A DNA stretch of 64,000 bases from LMUY01 sp965199105 (GCA_965199105.1 CBDAQO010000002.1:1426001-1490000), one strand, 5' to 3'; shown: positions 8,561-17,421, numbered from the stretch's first letter. The notes: generated from the sequence alone by a model not told the origin. Numbers and translations: made by a program.

Positions 8561-9637
8561 ATGTCCCTCACCGATTATCGCACCCTAGGTCGGTCCGGCC
8601 TGGTCGTGAGCCCAATGGCGCTCGGCACCATGACGTTCGGCACGCCGGGTTGGGGCGTGGACGAAGCCGGGGCGCTAGCGATCTTCGACGCCTACCGCTC
8701 GGCCGGCGGCAACTTCCTGGACACGGCGGACATCTACGCCGGTGGCGCCAGCGAGGCGATGGTCGGTCACTTCATCGCTCAGACCGGCACGCGCGACCAG
8801 ATGGTGCTGGCGACCAAGTTCGCCTTCAACGCGTCGGCCAGCCCGCTGTCGGCCTCGTCCGGCGCACCCGGCAACCCGAATGCCGGGGGCGCGGGCGCCA
8901 AGAACATCCATCGCGCGCTGGACGCGTCGTTGCGGCGCCTGGGCACCGACTATGTCGACCTGTACTGGATGCACATCTGGGACGGCGTGACCCCGGTCGA
9001 GGAGATCGTGCAAACGCTTGGCGACCTGGTCCGCGCCGGCAAGATCCGCTACTATGCCCTGTCCGACATGCCGGCGTGGCTGGCGATGAAAGCGGCCACC
9101 ATCGCCAGCGAGCGGCGCGTGCCGGGCCCGGTCGCCATCCAGGTCGAATACTCGCTGGTCGCGCGTGACATCGAGCGGGAACACGTTCCGGCCGCCCGCG
9201 AGGCTGGTATGGCCGTGATGGCGTGGAGTCCGCTCGCCGGTGGCTTCCTGGCCGGTAAATACCAGCGCGAGGACACCGGCGGCACCGGCCGGCTGAGCGG
9301 CGCCAACCCGTTCGGCGACAGCAAGTTCGCCGACCGCAACTGGGCCATCCTGGCCGAGCTCCGCGCCGTCGCCGCCGAACTCGCGCGTTCCCCCGCGCAG
9401 GTGGCCCTGGCCTGGGCCCTCGCCCGACCCGGCATCACCGCCCTCATCATCGGCGCCAGCAAGCTGGCCCAACTCGAGGACAACCTGGCGGCGCTCGAGA
9501 TCAGCTTGACCGACGCCCAAATGGGTCGCCTGGACGCCGCCAGTGCAACCGCGCCGGGCTTCAGCGACGGCCTGGCCGCTCCCGCCATCCGCCGCATGGT
9601 GTTCGGCGGCCATGCCGTCCGCGGCTGGGGCGAGTGA
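8561..9637 (+). CDS. aldo/keto reductase
   Basis: A 358-residue NADPH-dependent aldo/keto reductase with a TIM-barrel fold. The catalytic tetrad is visible in order: Asp and Tyr in FLDTADIYAGGASE, Lys in VLATKFAFN, His in LYWMHIWDG. The start ATG at 8561 is followed by SLTDYRTLGRSGLVVSP, the usual AKR N-terminus. The C-terminal NADP-binding part includes ALAWALARPGITALIIGAS. It is divergent from a TetR regulator and probably regulated by it. Typical substrates are aldehydes or ketones of xenobiotic or sugar origin; the exact one cannot be told. Confidence 0.92.
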   Translation: MSLTDYRTLGRSGLVVSPMALGTMTFGTPGWGVDEAGALAIFDAYRSAGGNFLDTADIYAGGASEAMVGHFIAQTGTRDQMVLATKFAFNASASPLSASSGAPGNPNAGGAGAKNIHRALDASLRRLGTDYVDLYWMHIWDGVTPVEEIVQTLGDLVRAGKIRYYALSDMPAWLAMKAATIASERRVPGPVAIQVEYSLVARDIEREHVPAAREAGMAVMAWSPLAGGFLAGKYQREDTGGTGRLSGANPFGDSKFADRNWAILAELRAVAAELARSPAQVALAWALARPGITALIIGASKLAQLEDNLAALEISLTDAQMGRLDAASATAPGFSDGLAAPAIRRMVFGGHAVRGWGE

Positions 9638-9661
9638 GCGGCGCGCCGCCGACCCAGGCTA

Positions 9662-9858
9662 GAGCATGATCTCTTCGATCATGCTCCGCTTGACTGAGAA
9701 AAGAGCAGCTTTATCCGAGCCTTCGAATCGCAAAGCGACTCCGATTGCTCGGATGCTGCTCTAGGAACATTTTCCGTTCGCGCTGGCTCACTTCAAATAC
9801 TCTGGCTCTTTGTTTTGGCGAGCATCTTCACCCGATCAGGGCATTCGACCTGATCGGG
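9662..9858. repeat. intergenic palindromic (REP-like) element, three stem-loops
   Basis: The 228-base gap between the convergent aldo/keto reductase and DUF2141 genes holds no gene but three inverted repeats. The first is GAGCATGATC-TCTTC-GATCATGCTC at 9662-9686, a perfect 10-bp stem. The second pairs AGAGCAGC at 9702-9709 with GCTGCTCT at 9755-9762, extended by ATCCGAGC/GCTCGGAT. The third is CCCGATCAGG-N8-CCTGATCGGG at 9831-9858, again 10 bp. None is followed by a T-run, so it looks more like a dispersed palindromic element of the kind common in alphaproteobacteria than simple terminators, though it could stop transcription from both sides. Confidence 0.6.
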
Positions 9859-9865
9859 ATCTGCC

Positions 9866-10279
9866 CTAGTTGAAGTAGCGCAAGCCGAAGCTGATCTGGC
9901 CGCCCGCCACCCCGACCGTGAACGCCGCAGCGTCGAAGCTGGGTGGCCCGAACCGCATCGGCGCGTCGTTGGAAAAGCCGATGCCCTCGGCGGGCAGGCC
10001 GAAGAAGGTGCGGTCGATCTGCTTGTTGTCGTTCTCGTCCTGGTAGGCCTGCGCGGCGTAGGTGCCGGCGGGCAGGCCGGTCAGCACCACCGTCACGGCG
10101 CCGCGCTGGGCGGGCGCGCTGGCGTGGTAGCGGCAGGTGGGCTGTAGGAAGCTCGCCCGGTCGCACACCGCCACCAGCACGTGCCCGGCGCCCGAGCGCA
10201 CGCCGGTGATGGTCACTTCCAAGCGGCCGGGTTCGGCGGCGGCAAGAGGGGAGGCGGCGAGCACCATGATTGCCGCCAC
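9866..10279 (-). CDS. DUF2141 family exported protein
   Basis: A protein of about 137 residues with an N-terminal signal peptide (VAAIMVLAASPLAAAEP) and a DUF2141 beta-rich domain, recognised from ITGVRSGAGHVLVAVCDRAS and YAAQAYQDENDNKQID. The family's function is unknown; members often lie in carotenoid or surface-lipid gene clusters. The GTG at 10277-10279 is preferred, 5 bases after the stop of the glycosyltransferase gene; an ATG at 10267 is the alternative. It is the last gene of the carotenoid operon and probably sits in the periplasm or outer membrane, perhaps helping placement of the pigment, which is speculation. Confidence 0.75.
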   Translation of the reverse strand: MAAIMVLAASPLAAAEPGRLEVTITGVRSGAGHVLVAVCDRASFLQPTCRYHASAPAQRGAVTVVLTGLPAGTYAAQAYQDENDNKQIDRTFFGLPAEGIGFSNDAPMRFGPPSFDAAAFTVGVAGGQISFGLRYFN

Positions 10280-10284
10280 CAGGC

Positions 10285-11379
10285 CTATTGCGCGGGGTAT
10301 GCGCGGCCCCGCCAGGTCGCGGGCCGGCCACGCAGGCTGCGCACCAGCGCCGCCCATTGCACCACCAGCAGTGCCAGCACGCCGAACGGGTGCAGCAGCG
10401 CGCTGGCCTCGGGCTGGCGGAAGCGGGCCGCCAGCAGCAGCCGGGTTCCCACCGAAAGCACCAGCGCCGCCACCGCAGCCGTGCTCGGCGCCACCAGCAC
10501 TAGCAGCAGCGGCAGCACGTGGCCGCCGGCCAGCAGCACCGTCCACACCACGATGGCGCCGGGTTTGGCCATGCCCTCGGTGGCGTTCTTGCCCAAGCCC
10601 TCCCAAAGCTGCGCCGCGGAGGCATACATGCGGCACTGCGCGAAATGGGTGGCGTCGAACAGCCCGGTCATTTCGCCAGCGCGGCGGAACGCGCGCGGCA
10701 AGGTGAGGCCGTCGTGCAGCGAGGCACGGATGGCGCGATGCCCGCCCGCCTTTTGGTAGGCCGCCCGGCGCGCGATGAACAACTGGCCGCAGCCTGCGCC
10801 CAGCCCCACCACCCGCAAGCGCTGCATCAGCCCCATCGGCAGGTAGCCAAGCAGCAGGAAATGGATCAGCGGCAGCACGAGCTGTTCCGACCAGGTCCGC
10901 ACCACCTGGTGCGGGAAGCCGCTCGCCAGCCCGACCTTGTGGCGCTGCATGTAGCCCGCCATGCGCACCAGGGCGTCGGGCGCCAGCCGCACGTCGGCGT
11001 CCACAAACACCAGGAGCTCGTGCTGTGCCGCCGCTGCCAAGGCCGCGCACGCGTGCTGCTTGCCCGACCAACCCGGCGGCAAGGTGCTGCCGGTCAGCAC
11101 GCGCAAGCGCGGATCGGCGATGTCCGCCAGCAGCGCCGCCGTGCCGTCGGTCGAGCTGTCGTCCAGCACGAGCAGCTCGAGGCTCACGCCCTGGCTGGCC
11201 AGCACCGCGCCAGCCGCGGCGACGATATTGGCGGCTTCGTTGCGCGCCGGGATCAGCACCGAAATGGTCGGCGGCAGCGTCGCCGGCGCCGGCGTGCGGT
11301 AGAGGCGGAGGTTGGACACCGCCAGCACGGCGGACAGCAGCGCCAGGGCCAGCGCGACCAGGCCGAGCAGCGCCGTCAC
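10285..11379 (-). CDS. family 2 glycosyltransferase, carotenoid (CrtQ-like)
   Basis: A 364-residue membrane-associated GT2 enzyme. It has an N-terminal membrane helix, then the GT-A fold with ISVLIPARNEAANI, LDDSSTDGTAA, the metal-binding VFVDADVRLAP (DxD) and HDGLTLPRAFRRAG near the acceptor site. C-terminal hydrophobic helices follow (about residues 265-345). In gene order it follows two carotenoid desaturase/oxidase-like genes and an acyltransferase, matching staphyloxanthin-like and methylobacterial C30 pathways, where CrtQ adds a sugar to the carotenoid carboxylate. The start overlaps the acyltransferase stop. The GT2 call is firm, the carotenoid substrate inferred from context. Confidence 0.82.
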   Translation of the reverse strand: MTALLGLVALALALLSAVLAVSNLRLYRTPAPATLPPTISVLIPARNEAANIVAAAGAVLASQGVSLELLVLDDSSTDGTAALLADIADPRLRVLTGSTLPPGWSGKQHACAALAAAAQHELLVFVDADVRLAPDALVRMAGYMQRHKVGLASGFPHQVVRTWSEQLVLPLIHFLLLGYLPMGLMQRLRVVGLGAGCGQLFIARRAAYQKAGGHRAIRASLHDGLTLPRAFRRAGEMTGLFDATHFAQCRMYASAAQLWEGLGKNATEGMAKPGAIVVWTVLLAGGHVLPLLLVLVAPSTAAVAALVLSVGTRLLLAARFRQPEASALLHPFGVLALLVVQWAALVRSLRGRPATWRGRAYPAQ

Positions 11380-12170
11380 GGTTCGCCCTCATGGCTGGGG
11401 TCGAACCGGCGCCCGCTGCGGACCGAGCGCAGCCAGCGCCACGAGTCATAAATCCCGCCGACCCCGGCGCCGCCGCGCAGCAGCGGGGTGAACAGCGCGG
11501 GGTTGCGGCTGGTCGCTTCGGCAGCCAGCGCGTCCATGGTCTGGGTCAGATGCTGCTCCAGCCGAACCGTCCATCCCGCCGCGTCGCACTCGAGGCTGGT
11601 GTCCAGCGGGTCGCCGAAGCGCAGCAGGATTTCGGGGCGGCTCTCGTTCCAGAAGGTGTAGTCGATGGCGAGTGGCAGGATGGTGGCGCCCGGCTGGCGG
11701 CGGGCGAGGTGGGCGAGGCCGGGGCGCAGCCGGATCGGCCGCAGCCGGGCGTCGGTAAACTGGCCCTCGGCGGTGATCCACAGCATGGTGCCAGGCTGTT
11801 CCATCACCGCCAGCGCCGTGCGCAGGAAGATGCCAGCGCCGCGCTTGTCGTCCTGCGGCACGCCGAACACGCCCATGCGCTCGAGCACGCCGTATTTGCC
11901 GAGCGCCGCCGAGTCCATCGGCCCATACCCGGCGCGGCCGCGGAACAGCATGTCGCACAGCAGGATGTAGATCGCCGGGTCCCACCAGGACGGGTGGTTC
12001 GAGTAGACGATCAGCGCGCGGCCCGGCGCCACCACTGGCCGGCCGGTGCGGGACAGCCGCATGGCGTGGAAGTGCCGGCTGACATACCAGCGGAGATAGA
12101 GGGCAAAGAGCCGGAACAGGCGCTGCGAGCGGCGAGCGAGGATGCGCTCGGGTGAGATACGGGCCGACAT
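11376..12170 (-). CDS. PlsC-like lysophospholipid/glycoside acyltransferase
   Basis: A 264-residue acyltransferase of the 1-acylglycerol-3-phosphate acyltransferase superfamily. The catalytic HX4D motif is visible in YSNHPSWWD (about residues 78-86) and the second block as ITAEGQFTD. It lies between the carotenoid flavoproteins and the glycosyltransferase, and its stop overlaps the glycosyltransferase start (ATGA). By analogy with acyl-glycosyl C30 carotenoids it probably esterifies the sugar with a fatty acid. A general phospholipid role is possible but less likely because of the gene order. Confidence 0.8.
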   Translation of the reverse strand: MSARISPERILARRSQRLFRLFALYLRWYVSRHFHAMRLSRTGRPVVAPGRALIVYSNHPSWWDPAIYILLCDMLFRGRAGYGPMDSAALGKYGVLERMGVFGVPQDDKRGAGIFLRTALAVMEQPGTMLWITAEGQFTDARLRPIRLRPGLAHLARRQPGATILPLAIDYTFWNESRPEILLRFGDPLDTSLECDAAGWTVRLEQHLTQTMDALAAEATSRNPALFTPLLRGGAGVGGIYDSWRWLRSVRSGRRFDPSHEGEP

Positions 12171-12193
12171 CGCCGCCTACCCGCCAGCAGAGA

Positions 12194-12216
12194 CCCCTCT
12201 CCTTGCGGGAGAGGGG
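12194..12216. repeat. CCCCTCTCC/GGAGAGGGG hairpin
   Basis: A perfect 9-bp stem with a 5-base loop lies in the 65-base gap between the CrtN-like gene and the acyltransferase gene. Closely similar hairpins occur at 21521-21549 and 47064-47087, so this is a repeated element. Inside an operon it may attenuate transcription or stabilise the upstream message. Confidence 0.6.
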
Positions 12217-12235
12217 CGGGTGAGGGGCGACCGCG

Positions 12236-13765
12236 TCATGCTCGCAGCGGCGCGGCGTTGCTGGCGCGGTCCTGGTCGAGGCTGTCGGCCGCGATCCAGC
12301 CCGACATCAGCACCATCGGCATGCCCGGCCCCGGATGCGCCGCGCCACCGGCGAGGTAGAGTCCCGCCAGGTCGCGCGAGCGGTTGCCCGGCTTGAACGC
12401 GCCGAAGAACTTGCCGTGGCTCGCCAGCCCGTAGATCGCCCCGTTCAACACCCGGTAGCGCTCGTGGATGTCGGCCGGGGTGAGGGTGCGCTCCACCACA
12501 ATGCGGCTCTCCAGGTCCGGCATGCCGGCGCAACGGGCCAGCTTGTCGAGGATGACCCGGCGATACTTCGGCAGCATCTCGCTCCAGTCGTGATGCGGGC
12601 GCAGGTAGGGCGTGTGCACCAGCACGTAGAGCGCCTCGCCGCCAGGGGGCGCCACGCCGGGTTCGGTGCGGGCGGTGGCGGCGACGTAGCAGGTCGGGTC
12701 CGGCGCCGGCTCGCCCTTGTGGTAGATCCAGTCGAACTCTTCTTCCGGGTCCCGCGAGAACACGAAGTTGTGGTGCAGCAGGTGGTCGTAGCCGCGGTCG
12801 AGGCCGAGATACAGCACCACGCCGGAGCACGCCGGCTCCCGCTTCCACCGCTTGGTGAAGCTGCGCGCCGGCTCGCCGCCCACCAGCTCGCGGTAGGTTC
12901 GCACCGCGTCCATGTTGGAGATCAGCGCCGACACCGGCACCGTCTCGCCCGCCTCGGTCTCCACCGCGCTCACCGCCCCACGGTCGGAGACGATGCGTTG
13001 GATGCCGGTCGAGAGGCGGATCTCCACCCCCAGATCCTCCGCCAGCTTGGCCAGCGCCACCGGAACGGCGCGGGTGCCGCCCATTGGATACCAGATGCCG
13101 CCATCGGTCTGCATGTGGCCGATGGAGCACAGCACCGCGGGCGAGTTGTACGGCGAGGAGCCGACATACTGCACGAAATGGTCCAGCATCTGCGCCACCC
13201 GCGCGTCCGGCACCTTCTTGCGGATTTCCCGTGCCACGCTGCTGCCCATTCGCAGGCTCATCACGTCCTTCAGCGTCGCCAGGTCCATGTTCTTCTTGAA
13301 GTCGAGCGTGTCGCGGATGTCCTCCACCGACCGCCAGAAGAAGAACCGCTCGCTGACGTTGTGCAGCCCGTCGCTCATGCGCAGGAAGTCACGGTAGCCG
13401 GCGCTGTTGCCGGGGCTGAACGCGTCGAGGTTGGCGGCCATGGCGTTGGTGTCGCCGGTCAGGTCCAGCACCGCGCCGTCGTCGAAGAAGCAGCGCCACT
13501 GCGGGTCGAGTCGGCGCAGATCCATCGCGGCGTCCAGGTCGCGCCCGGCTTCGGCGAAGATGCGGCGCAGCACGGCCGGCACGGTGAGGATGGTCGGCCC
13601 CATGTCGAACCGGTAGCCGCCCTCCTCCAGCACCGCCGCCTTGCCGCCGACCCAATCGTTCTTCTCGAACAGGATCACCCGATGGCCACGCGCCGCGAGC
13701 ACGCAGGCCGCCGCCAGGCCGCCCAGGCCGCCGCCGACGACGCCGACCGGGTCCATGCTGCTCAT
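12236..13765 (-). CDS. CrtI/CrtN-type carotenoid desaturase or oxidase
   Basis: A 509-residue FAD-dependent phytoene desaturase-family protein. It has the N-terminal dinucleotide fold GVVGGGLGGLAAACVLAARG, then FEKNDWVGGKAAVLEEGGYR and FDMGPTILTVP, all family hallmarks, and the C-terminal LYLAGGAAHPGPGMPMVLMS signature. The start ATG overlaps the stop of the adjacent paralog (ATGA). With a second paralog, an acyltransferase and a glycosyltransferase in the operon, it most likely desaturates or oxidises a C30 carotenoid backbone derived from squalene. Whether it is the desaturase (CrtN) or the oxidase (CrtP) cannot be decided here, and C40 activity is not excluded. Confidence 0.85.
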   Translation of the reverse strand: MSSMDPVGVVGGGLGGLAAACVLAARGHRVILFEKNDWVGGKAAVLEEGGYRFDMGPTILTVPAVLRRIFAEAGRDLDAAMDLRRLDPQWRCFFDDGAVLDLTGDTNAMAANLDAFSPGNSAGYRDFLRMSDGLHNVSERFFFWRSVEDIRDTLDFKKNMDLATLKDVMSLRMGSSVAREIRKKVPDARVAQMLDHFVQYVGSSPYNSPAVLCSIGHMQTDGGIWYPMGGTRAVPVALAKLAEDLGVEIRLSTGIQRIVSDRGAVSAVETEAGETVPVSALISNMDAVRTYRELVGGEPARSFTKRWKREPACSGVVLYLGLDRGYDHLLHHNFVFSRDPEEEFDWIYHKGEPAPDPTCYVAATARTEPGVAPPGGEALYVLVHTPYLRPHHDWSEMLPKYRRVILDKLARCAGMPDLESRIVVERTLTPADIHERYRVLNGAIYGLASHGKFFGAFKPGNRSRDLAGLYLAGGAAHPGPGMPMVLMSGWIAADSLDQDRASNAAPLRA

Positions 13766-15339
13766 GCCGCCTCCACGATCGCGGGCTCGTAGCCAGGTTC
13801 TGCCATCAGCGAGCGCCCCCAATGCGGCTGCAGGCCCAAATCTTCCACCATGAGCTTGCTGGTAATGCGGGCGCCTTCGAAAATTACCGGCAGGCCGCTG
13901 CCAGGATGCGTGCCGCCGCCGACCAAATAGACGCCGTCGAGGTCCTCGAAGCGGTTGCGTGGCCGCCAATGCAGCATCTGCCGCAGCGAGTGCGCCAGGT
14001 TGAAGGTGGCGCCGCGGAACACGTCCAGGTCGGCCTCCCAGTCGCTCGGGGTGAGCACCTGCTCGAACACGATGCGCTCCTCGATGTCGGGAATGCCGAG
14101 CGCCTGCAGCCGCTTCAGCACCAGGCTGCGGTAACGGGCCTTCTCGGCCGCCCAGTCCACCCCTTCGCCCACCCGGTTGCCGACCGGCACCAGCACGTAG
14201 AGGGTGGAGCAGCCGTCCGGTGCGAGCGCCGGGTCGGTGACGCAGGCGTTCTGCACGTAGATCGACGGCTCCTCCGGCGGCGCCAGGCCCGCTTCGATCT
14301 CGGCGATGTTGCGCCGGTAGTCCTTGGCCAGGAACACGGTGTGGTGCGCCAGGTCGGGCAGCTCCCCCTTGATGCCGAGGTAGAGCATGAAGGTGGAGCA
14401 GGAGAACTTCTTGCCGGCCAGCTTGCGGTCGGTCCAGCGCCGCCGCAGCCGGTCCGGCACCAGGGTGGACATGGCCTGCGCGAAGTCCGCGTTGATCACC
14501 AGCGCGTCCACGTCGGTATGCCCGGCGTCAGTGCGAACGCCGCTCGCCTTGCGCCCGTTGAAGGTGATCTCGCGCACCGGCTCGTCCATGCGGAAGCGCA
14601 CGCCCATGTCCCGCGCCACCCGCGCCATCGCCGTCATCACCGCGCCGCAACCGCCGCGCGGATGGAACACGCCGAACTCGTATTCCATGAACGAGAGGAT
14701 GGTGAACAGGCTCGGGCAGCGGAACGGCGACATGCCGAGGTATTTCGACTGGAACGAGAAGGCGAGGCGCACGCGGTCGTCGCTGAAGTAGCTGGCCAGG
14801 TCGCTGTCCACGGTGCGGTGCGGCCGCATCAGCTTGAGCGAGCGCAGCATGTCGGGGCGCAGCAGGTCGAGCGCGCTGTGGAACGGCGACTCCAGGATCG
14901 GCTTGAAGGCGGCCAGCTTGGCGCGGTTGTCGGCCATGAAGCGGGGCAGGGCGGCGGCGTCCGCCTCGGCGAAGCGCCCGATCTCGATGGCGAGCCGGTC
15001 GAGGTCATTGGTGGCGCGGATTTCCCCGCCGGCCTCGAAGATCAGGTGATACTGCGGATCCAGCCGGATCAGCTCGACCTCGTCCTCCAACCGTCGTCCG
15101 CAGGCGGCGAAGATGTCGGCCAGCACCCGCGGATAGAGAAAGAAGGTGGGCCCGGTGTCGAAGCGGAACCGCCCCGCCGGGCTCGGCGCCTCCAAGGTGG
15201 CGGAGCGACCGCCCACCTTGGCGTGACGCTCGAACACGGTGACGTCGGCGCCGGCCTGGGCCATCAGCATGGCGGCGGCCAAACCTCCCGGCCCGGCGCC
15301 TATGATGCCGACCCGTTGTTGCAAACCCTGCCTCGTCAA
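13762..15339 (-). CDS. CrtI/CrtN-type carotenoid desaturase or oxidase, second paralog
   Basis: A flavoprotein of the same family, about 525 residues from the preferred TTG start, and the first gene of the carotenoid operon. The FAD-binding motif is VGIIGAGPGGLAAAMLMAQAG, followed by FERHAKVGGRSATLE and FDTGPTFFLYPRV; the C-terminus has GVYLVGGGTHPGSGLPVIFE. The TTG at 15337-15339 is chosen because GGAGGG lies 9 bases before it. An ATG at 15405 would place the inverted repeat at 15370-15387 inside the coding region. It probably works in sequence with the downstream paralog on a C30 carotenoid. No phytoene/squalene synthase gene is in view. Confidence 0.82.
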   Translation of the reverse strand: MTRQGLQQRVGIIGAGPGGLAAAMLMAQAGADVTVFERHAKVGGRSATLEAPSPAGRFRFDTGPTFFLYPRVLADIFAACGRRLEDEVELIRLDPQYHLIFEAGGEIRATNDLDRLAIEIGRFAEADAAALPRFMADNRAKLAAFKPILESPFHSALDLLRPDMLRSLKLMRPHRTVDSDLASYFSDDRVRLAFSFQSKYLGMSPFRCPSLFTILSFMEYEFGVFHPRGGCGAVMTAMARVARDMGVRFRMDEPVREITFNGRKASGVRTDAGHTDVDALVINADFAQAMSTLVPDRLRRRWTDRKLAGKKFSCSTFMLYLGIKGELPDLAHHTVFLAKDYRRNIAEIEAGLAPPEEPSIYVQNACVTDPALAPDGCSTLYVLVPVGNRVGEGVDWAAEKARYRSLVLKRLQALGIPDIEERIVFEQVLTPSDWEADLDVFRGATFNLAHSLRQMLHWRPRNRFEDLDGVYLVGGGTHPGSGLPVIFEGARITSKLMVEDLGLQPHWGRSLMAEPGYEPAIVEAA

Positions 15340-15639
15340 ACCGCAAAACCCTCCGTTGCGTGCAAACCCCACACTATTGTTAGTGTGAGGACCAGGGCCT
15401 GCCATGCCTCGGCACGGCAGCCCATCGTGCGACCTTATCCGCCAACCTGAACCGCCTCGCCAGCGCTGTCTCCCCAGCGCTCCCCCACCGCCAACGAGTT
15501 GGGGTGAATGTCGCTGTTGTCACGGTTGCGTCGGGACGCATTATCGCGCGGCCGTGTTGCAGCGCCGCCCCAGCCCTATGGCACGGGGGATCACGCTTGC
15601 TGGCGGGCCTGGCGGAGGTCAAGCTCCCGCCGCCCCACC
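15340..15639. other. 300-base divergent intergenic region, carotenoid operon / recJ
   Basis: No convincing gene was found here. It must hold the promoters for the carotenoid operon (leftward) and recJ (rightward). It contains the inverted repeat at 15370-15387 and otherwise GC-rich sequence with only short, unlikely reading frames. Confidence 0.6.
15370..15387. promoter_or_regulatory. candidate operator upstream of the carotenoid operon
   Basis: CACACTA-TTGT-TAGTGTG is a perfect 7-bp inverted repeat about 30 bases upstream of the preferred start of the first carotenoid gene. Its AT content contrasts with the GC-rich surroundings. Its position and symmetry suit a repressor such as a TetR or MarR protein, but the regulator is not identified. 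Confidence 0.45.
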
Positions 15640-17421
15640 ATGAACGCGATTCGCACCCCTGCCCCCATCCTGGGCGTCACCCGTAGCCTGACCGGGCGGC
15701 GCTGGACCTGGCGGGGCGGCGAGGAGCGGCTCGGCCTGCACATCGCCCAGCGCGAAGGCGTGCCGGAGGTGGTCGGGCGGCTGCTGGCGGCGCGCGGGGT
15801 GGCAGCGGAAGCGGCGCACGACTTCCTCGAGCCCAGCTTGCGCGCGCTGCTGCCCAACCCGTCCGTGCTGGCCGACATGGACCGGGTGGCCGACCGCCTC
15901 GCCCACGCCGTGCAAACCGGCGAGACCGTGGCCGTGTTCGGCGACTACGACGTGGACGGCGCCTGCTCGGCCGCCATCATCGCCAGCCTGCTGCAGGGTT
16001 TCGGCTGCCCGGTGCTGACGCACGTGCCCGACCGGCTCACCGAGGGCTATGGCCCGAACGCCCCCGCGCTGGTGGCGCTGGCGCAGCGCGGCGCCACCCT
16101 GGTGGTGTGCGTGGATTGCGGCACCGCGGCTGCCGGCCCGCTCGCCGCCCTCGCCGGGCTGGCCGACGTGATGGTGCTGGACCACCACACCGTGGAGGGG
16201 CCGCCGCCCGCCATCCTGGCCACCGTGAACCCGACCCGGCTGGACGACCACTCCGGCCTGCGCGGGCTCTGCGCCGCCGCCGTGGCCTTCCTCGCCGCGG
16301 TCGCCACCGTGCGCAGCCTGCGCCGGGCCGGCTGGTTCGCCACCCGCCCCGAGCCCGACCTGCGCGACATGCTGGACCTGGTGGCGCTGGCCACCGTGTG
16401 TGACGTGATGCCGCTGGCCGGGGTGAACCGCGCCTTCGTGACGCAGGGGCTGAAGGTGATGGCCCGGCGGGCGCGGCCCGGCATCGCCGCCCTGCTCGAG
16501 GTGGCCGCCGCGCGGGACCACCCCACCGCCGCCACGCTAGGCTGGGCACTCGGCCCTCGCATCAACGCCGCCGGCCGCATCGATGAGGCCGACCTTGGCC
16601 TGCGCCTGCTGCTGACTGCCGACCCGGTGGAAGCGCGCGCCCTCGCCACCCGGCTGGACGCGATTAACGGCCAGCGCCAGGACGTGGAGGCCGCCATGCT
16701 GGACGCCGCCCACAGCGCCGCCCACGCCCAGGCCGACGCCGGCCGCGCCGTGTTGCTGGTGCATGGCGCGGATTGGCATCCCGGCGTGGTCGGCATCGTC
16801 GCCGGGCGCATCAAGCAGCGGCAGAACCGCCCGGCGTTGGCGGGCGCGCTGAACGAGGGCGTGATCAAGGGCTCCGGCCGCTCGGTGGCGGGCGTGGACC
16901 TCGGCGCCGCGGTACGAGAGGCGCGGCGCGAGGGGCTGCTCGCCACCGGCGGCGGCCACGCCATGGCCGCCGGGTTCAGCCTGCTGGCCGACCGCCTGGC
17001 CGCGTTCCACAGCTTCCTGGAGGACCGCCTGGCCCACGCCGCCCTGCTGCCGCGCTGCCCGGACCTGGCGATCGAGGCGATGGTGACCGTGGCCGGCGCC
17101 ACCGTCGACCTTGCGGGCGCGGTCGGCCGTCTGGCCCCATTCGGCAACGGCAACGAGGAGCCCGTGCTCGCCATTCCGCGCGCCCGCGTGGTCCGCCACG
17201 ACCGCATTGGCCGCGACGGCACCACCTTGCGCCTGTTTGTGGAGGGCGAGGGCGGCGGCCCCCGCCTCAAGGTGATGGCGTTTCGGACTGCCGACACCGA
17301 ATTGGGCCGGGCGCTCACCACCCCGGGAGCGCCGCTGCACTTGGCCGGCCAGTTGCGCGCGGAGGAGTGGAACGGCAACACCGCGGCATGTTTCACGCTG
17401 ACCGACGCGGCCGTGGGGTGA
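15640..17421 (+). CDS. recJ: single-stranded-DNA-specific exonuclease RecJ
   Basis: A 593-residue RecJ nuclease, which degrades single-stranded DNA 5' to 3' in recombination and mismatch repair. The DHH-family motifs are in order: VFGDYDVDGACSAA (motif I), VVCVDCGTAA (motif II), VMVLDHHTVEG (motif III) and the LATVCDVMPL motif IV. The DHHA1 part follows, with ATGGGHAMAAGFSL and SGRSV, and the C-terminal OB-like domain is present. The ATG at 15640 (MNAIRTP) is the natural start. It is divergent from the carotenoid operon, and a CcdA-like remnant lies 10 bases after its stop. Confidence 0.97.
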   Translation: MNAIRTPAPILGVTRSLTGRRWTWRGGEERLGLHIAQREGVPEVVGRLLAARGVAAEAAHDFLEPSLRALLPNPSVLADMDRVADRLAHAVQTGETVAVFGDYDVDGACSAAIIASLLQGFGCPVLTHVPDRLTEGYGPNAPALVALAQRGATLVVCVDCGTAAAGPLAALAGLADVMVLDHHTVEGPPPAILATVNPTRLDDHSGLRGLCAAAVAFLAAVATVRSLRRAGWFATRPEPDLRDMLDLVALATVCDVMPLAGVNRAFVTQGLKVMARRARPGIAALLEVAAARDHPTAATLGWALGPRINAAGRIDEADLGLRLLLTADPVEARALATRLDAINGQRQDVEAAMLDAAHSAAHAQADAGRAVLLVHGADWHPGVVGIVAGRIKQRQNRPALAGALNEGVIKGSGRSVAGVDLGAAVREARREGLLATGGGHAMAAGFSLLADRLAAFHSFLEDRLAHAALLPRCPDLAIEAMVTVAGATVDLAGAVGRLAPFGNGNEEPVLAIPRARVVRHDRIGRDGTTLRLFVEGEGGGPRLKVMAFRTADTELGRALTTPGAPLHLAGQLRAEEWNGNTAACFTLTDAAVG

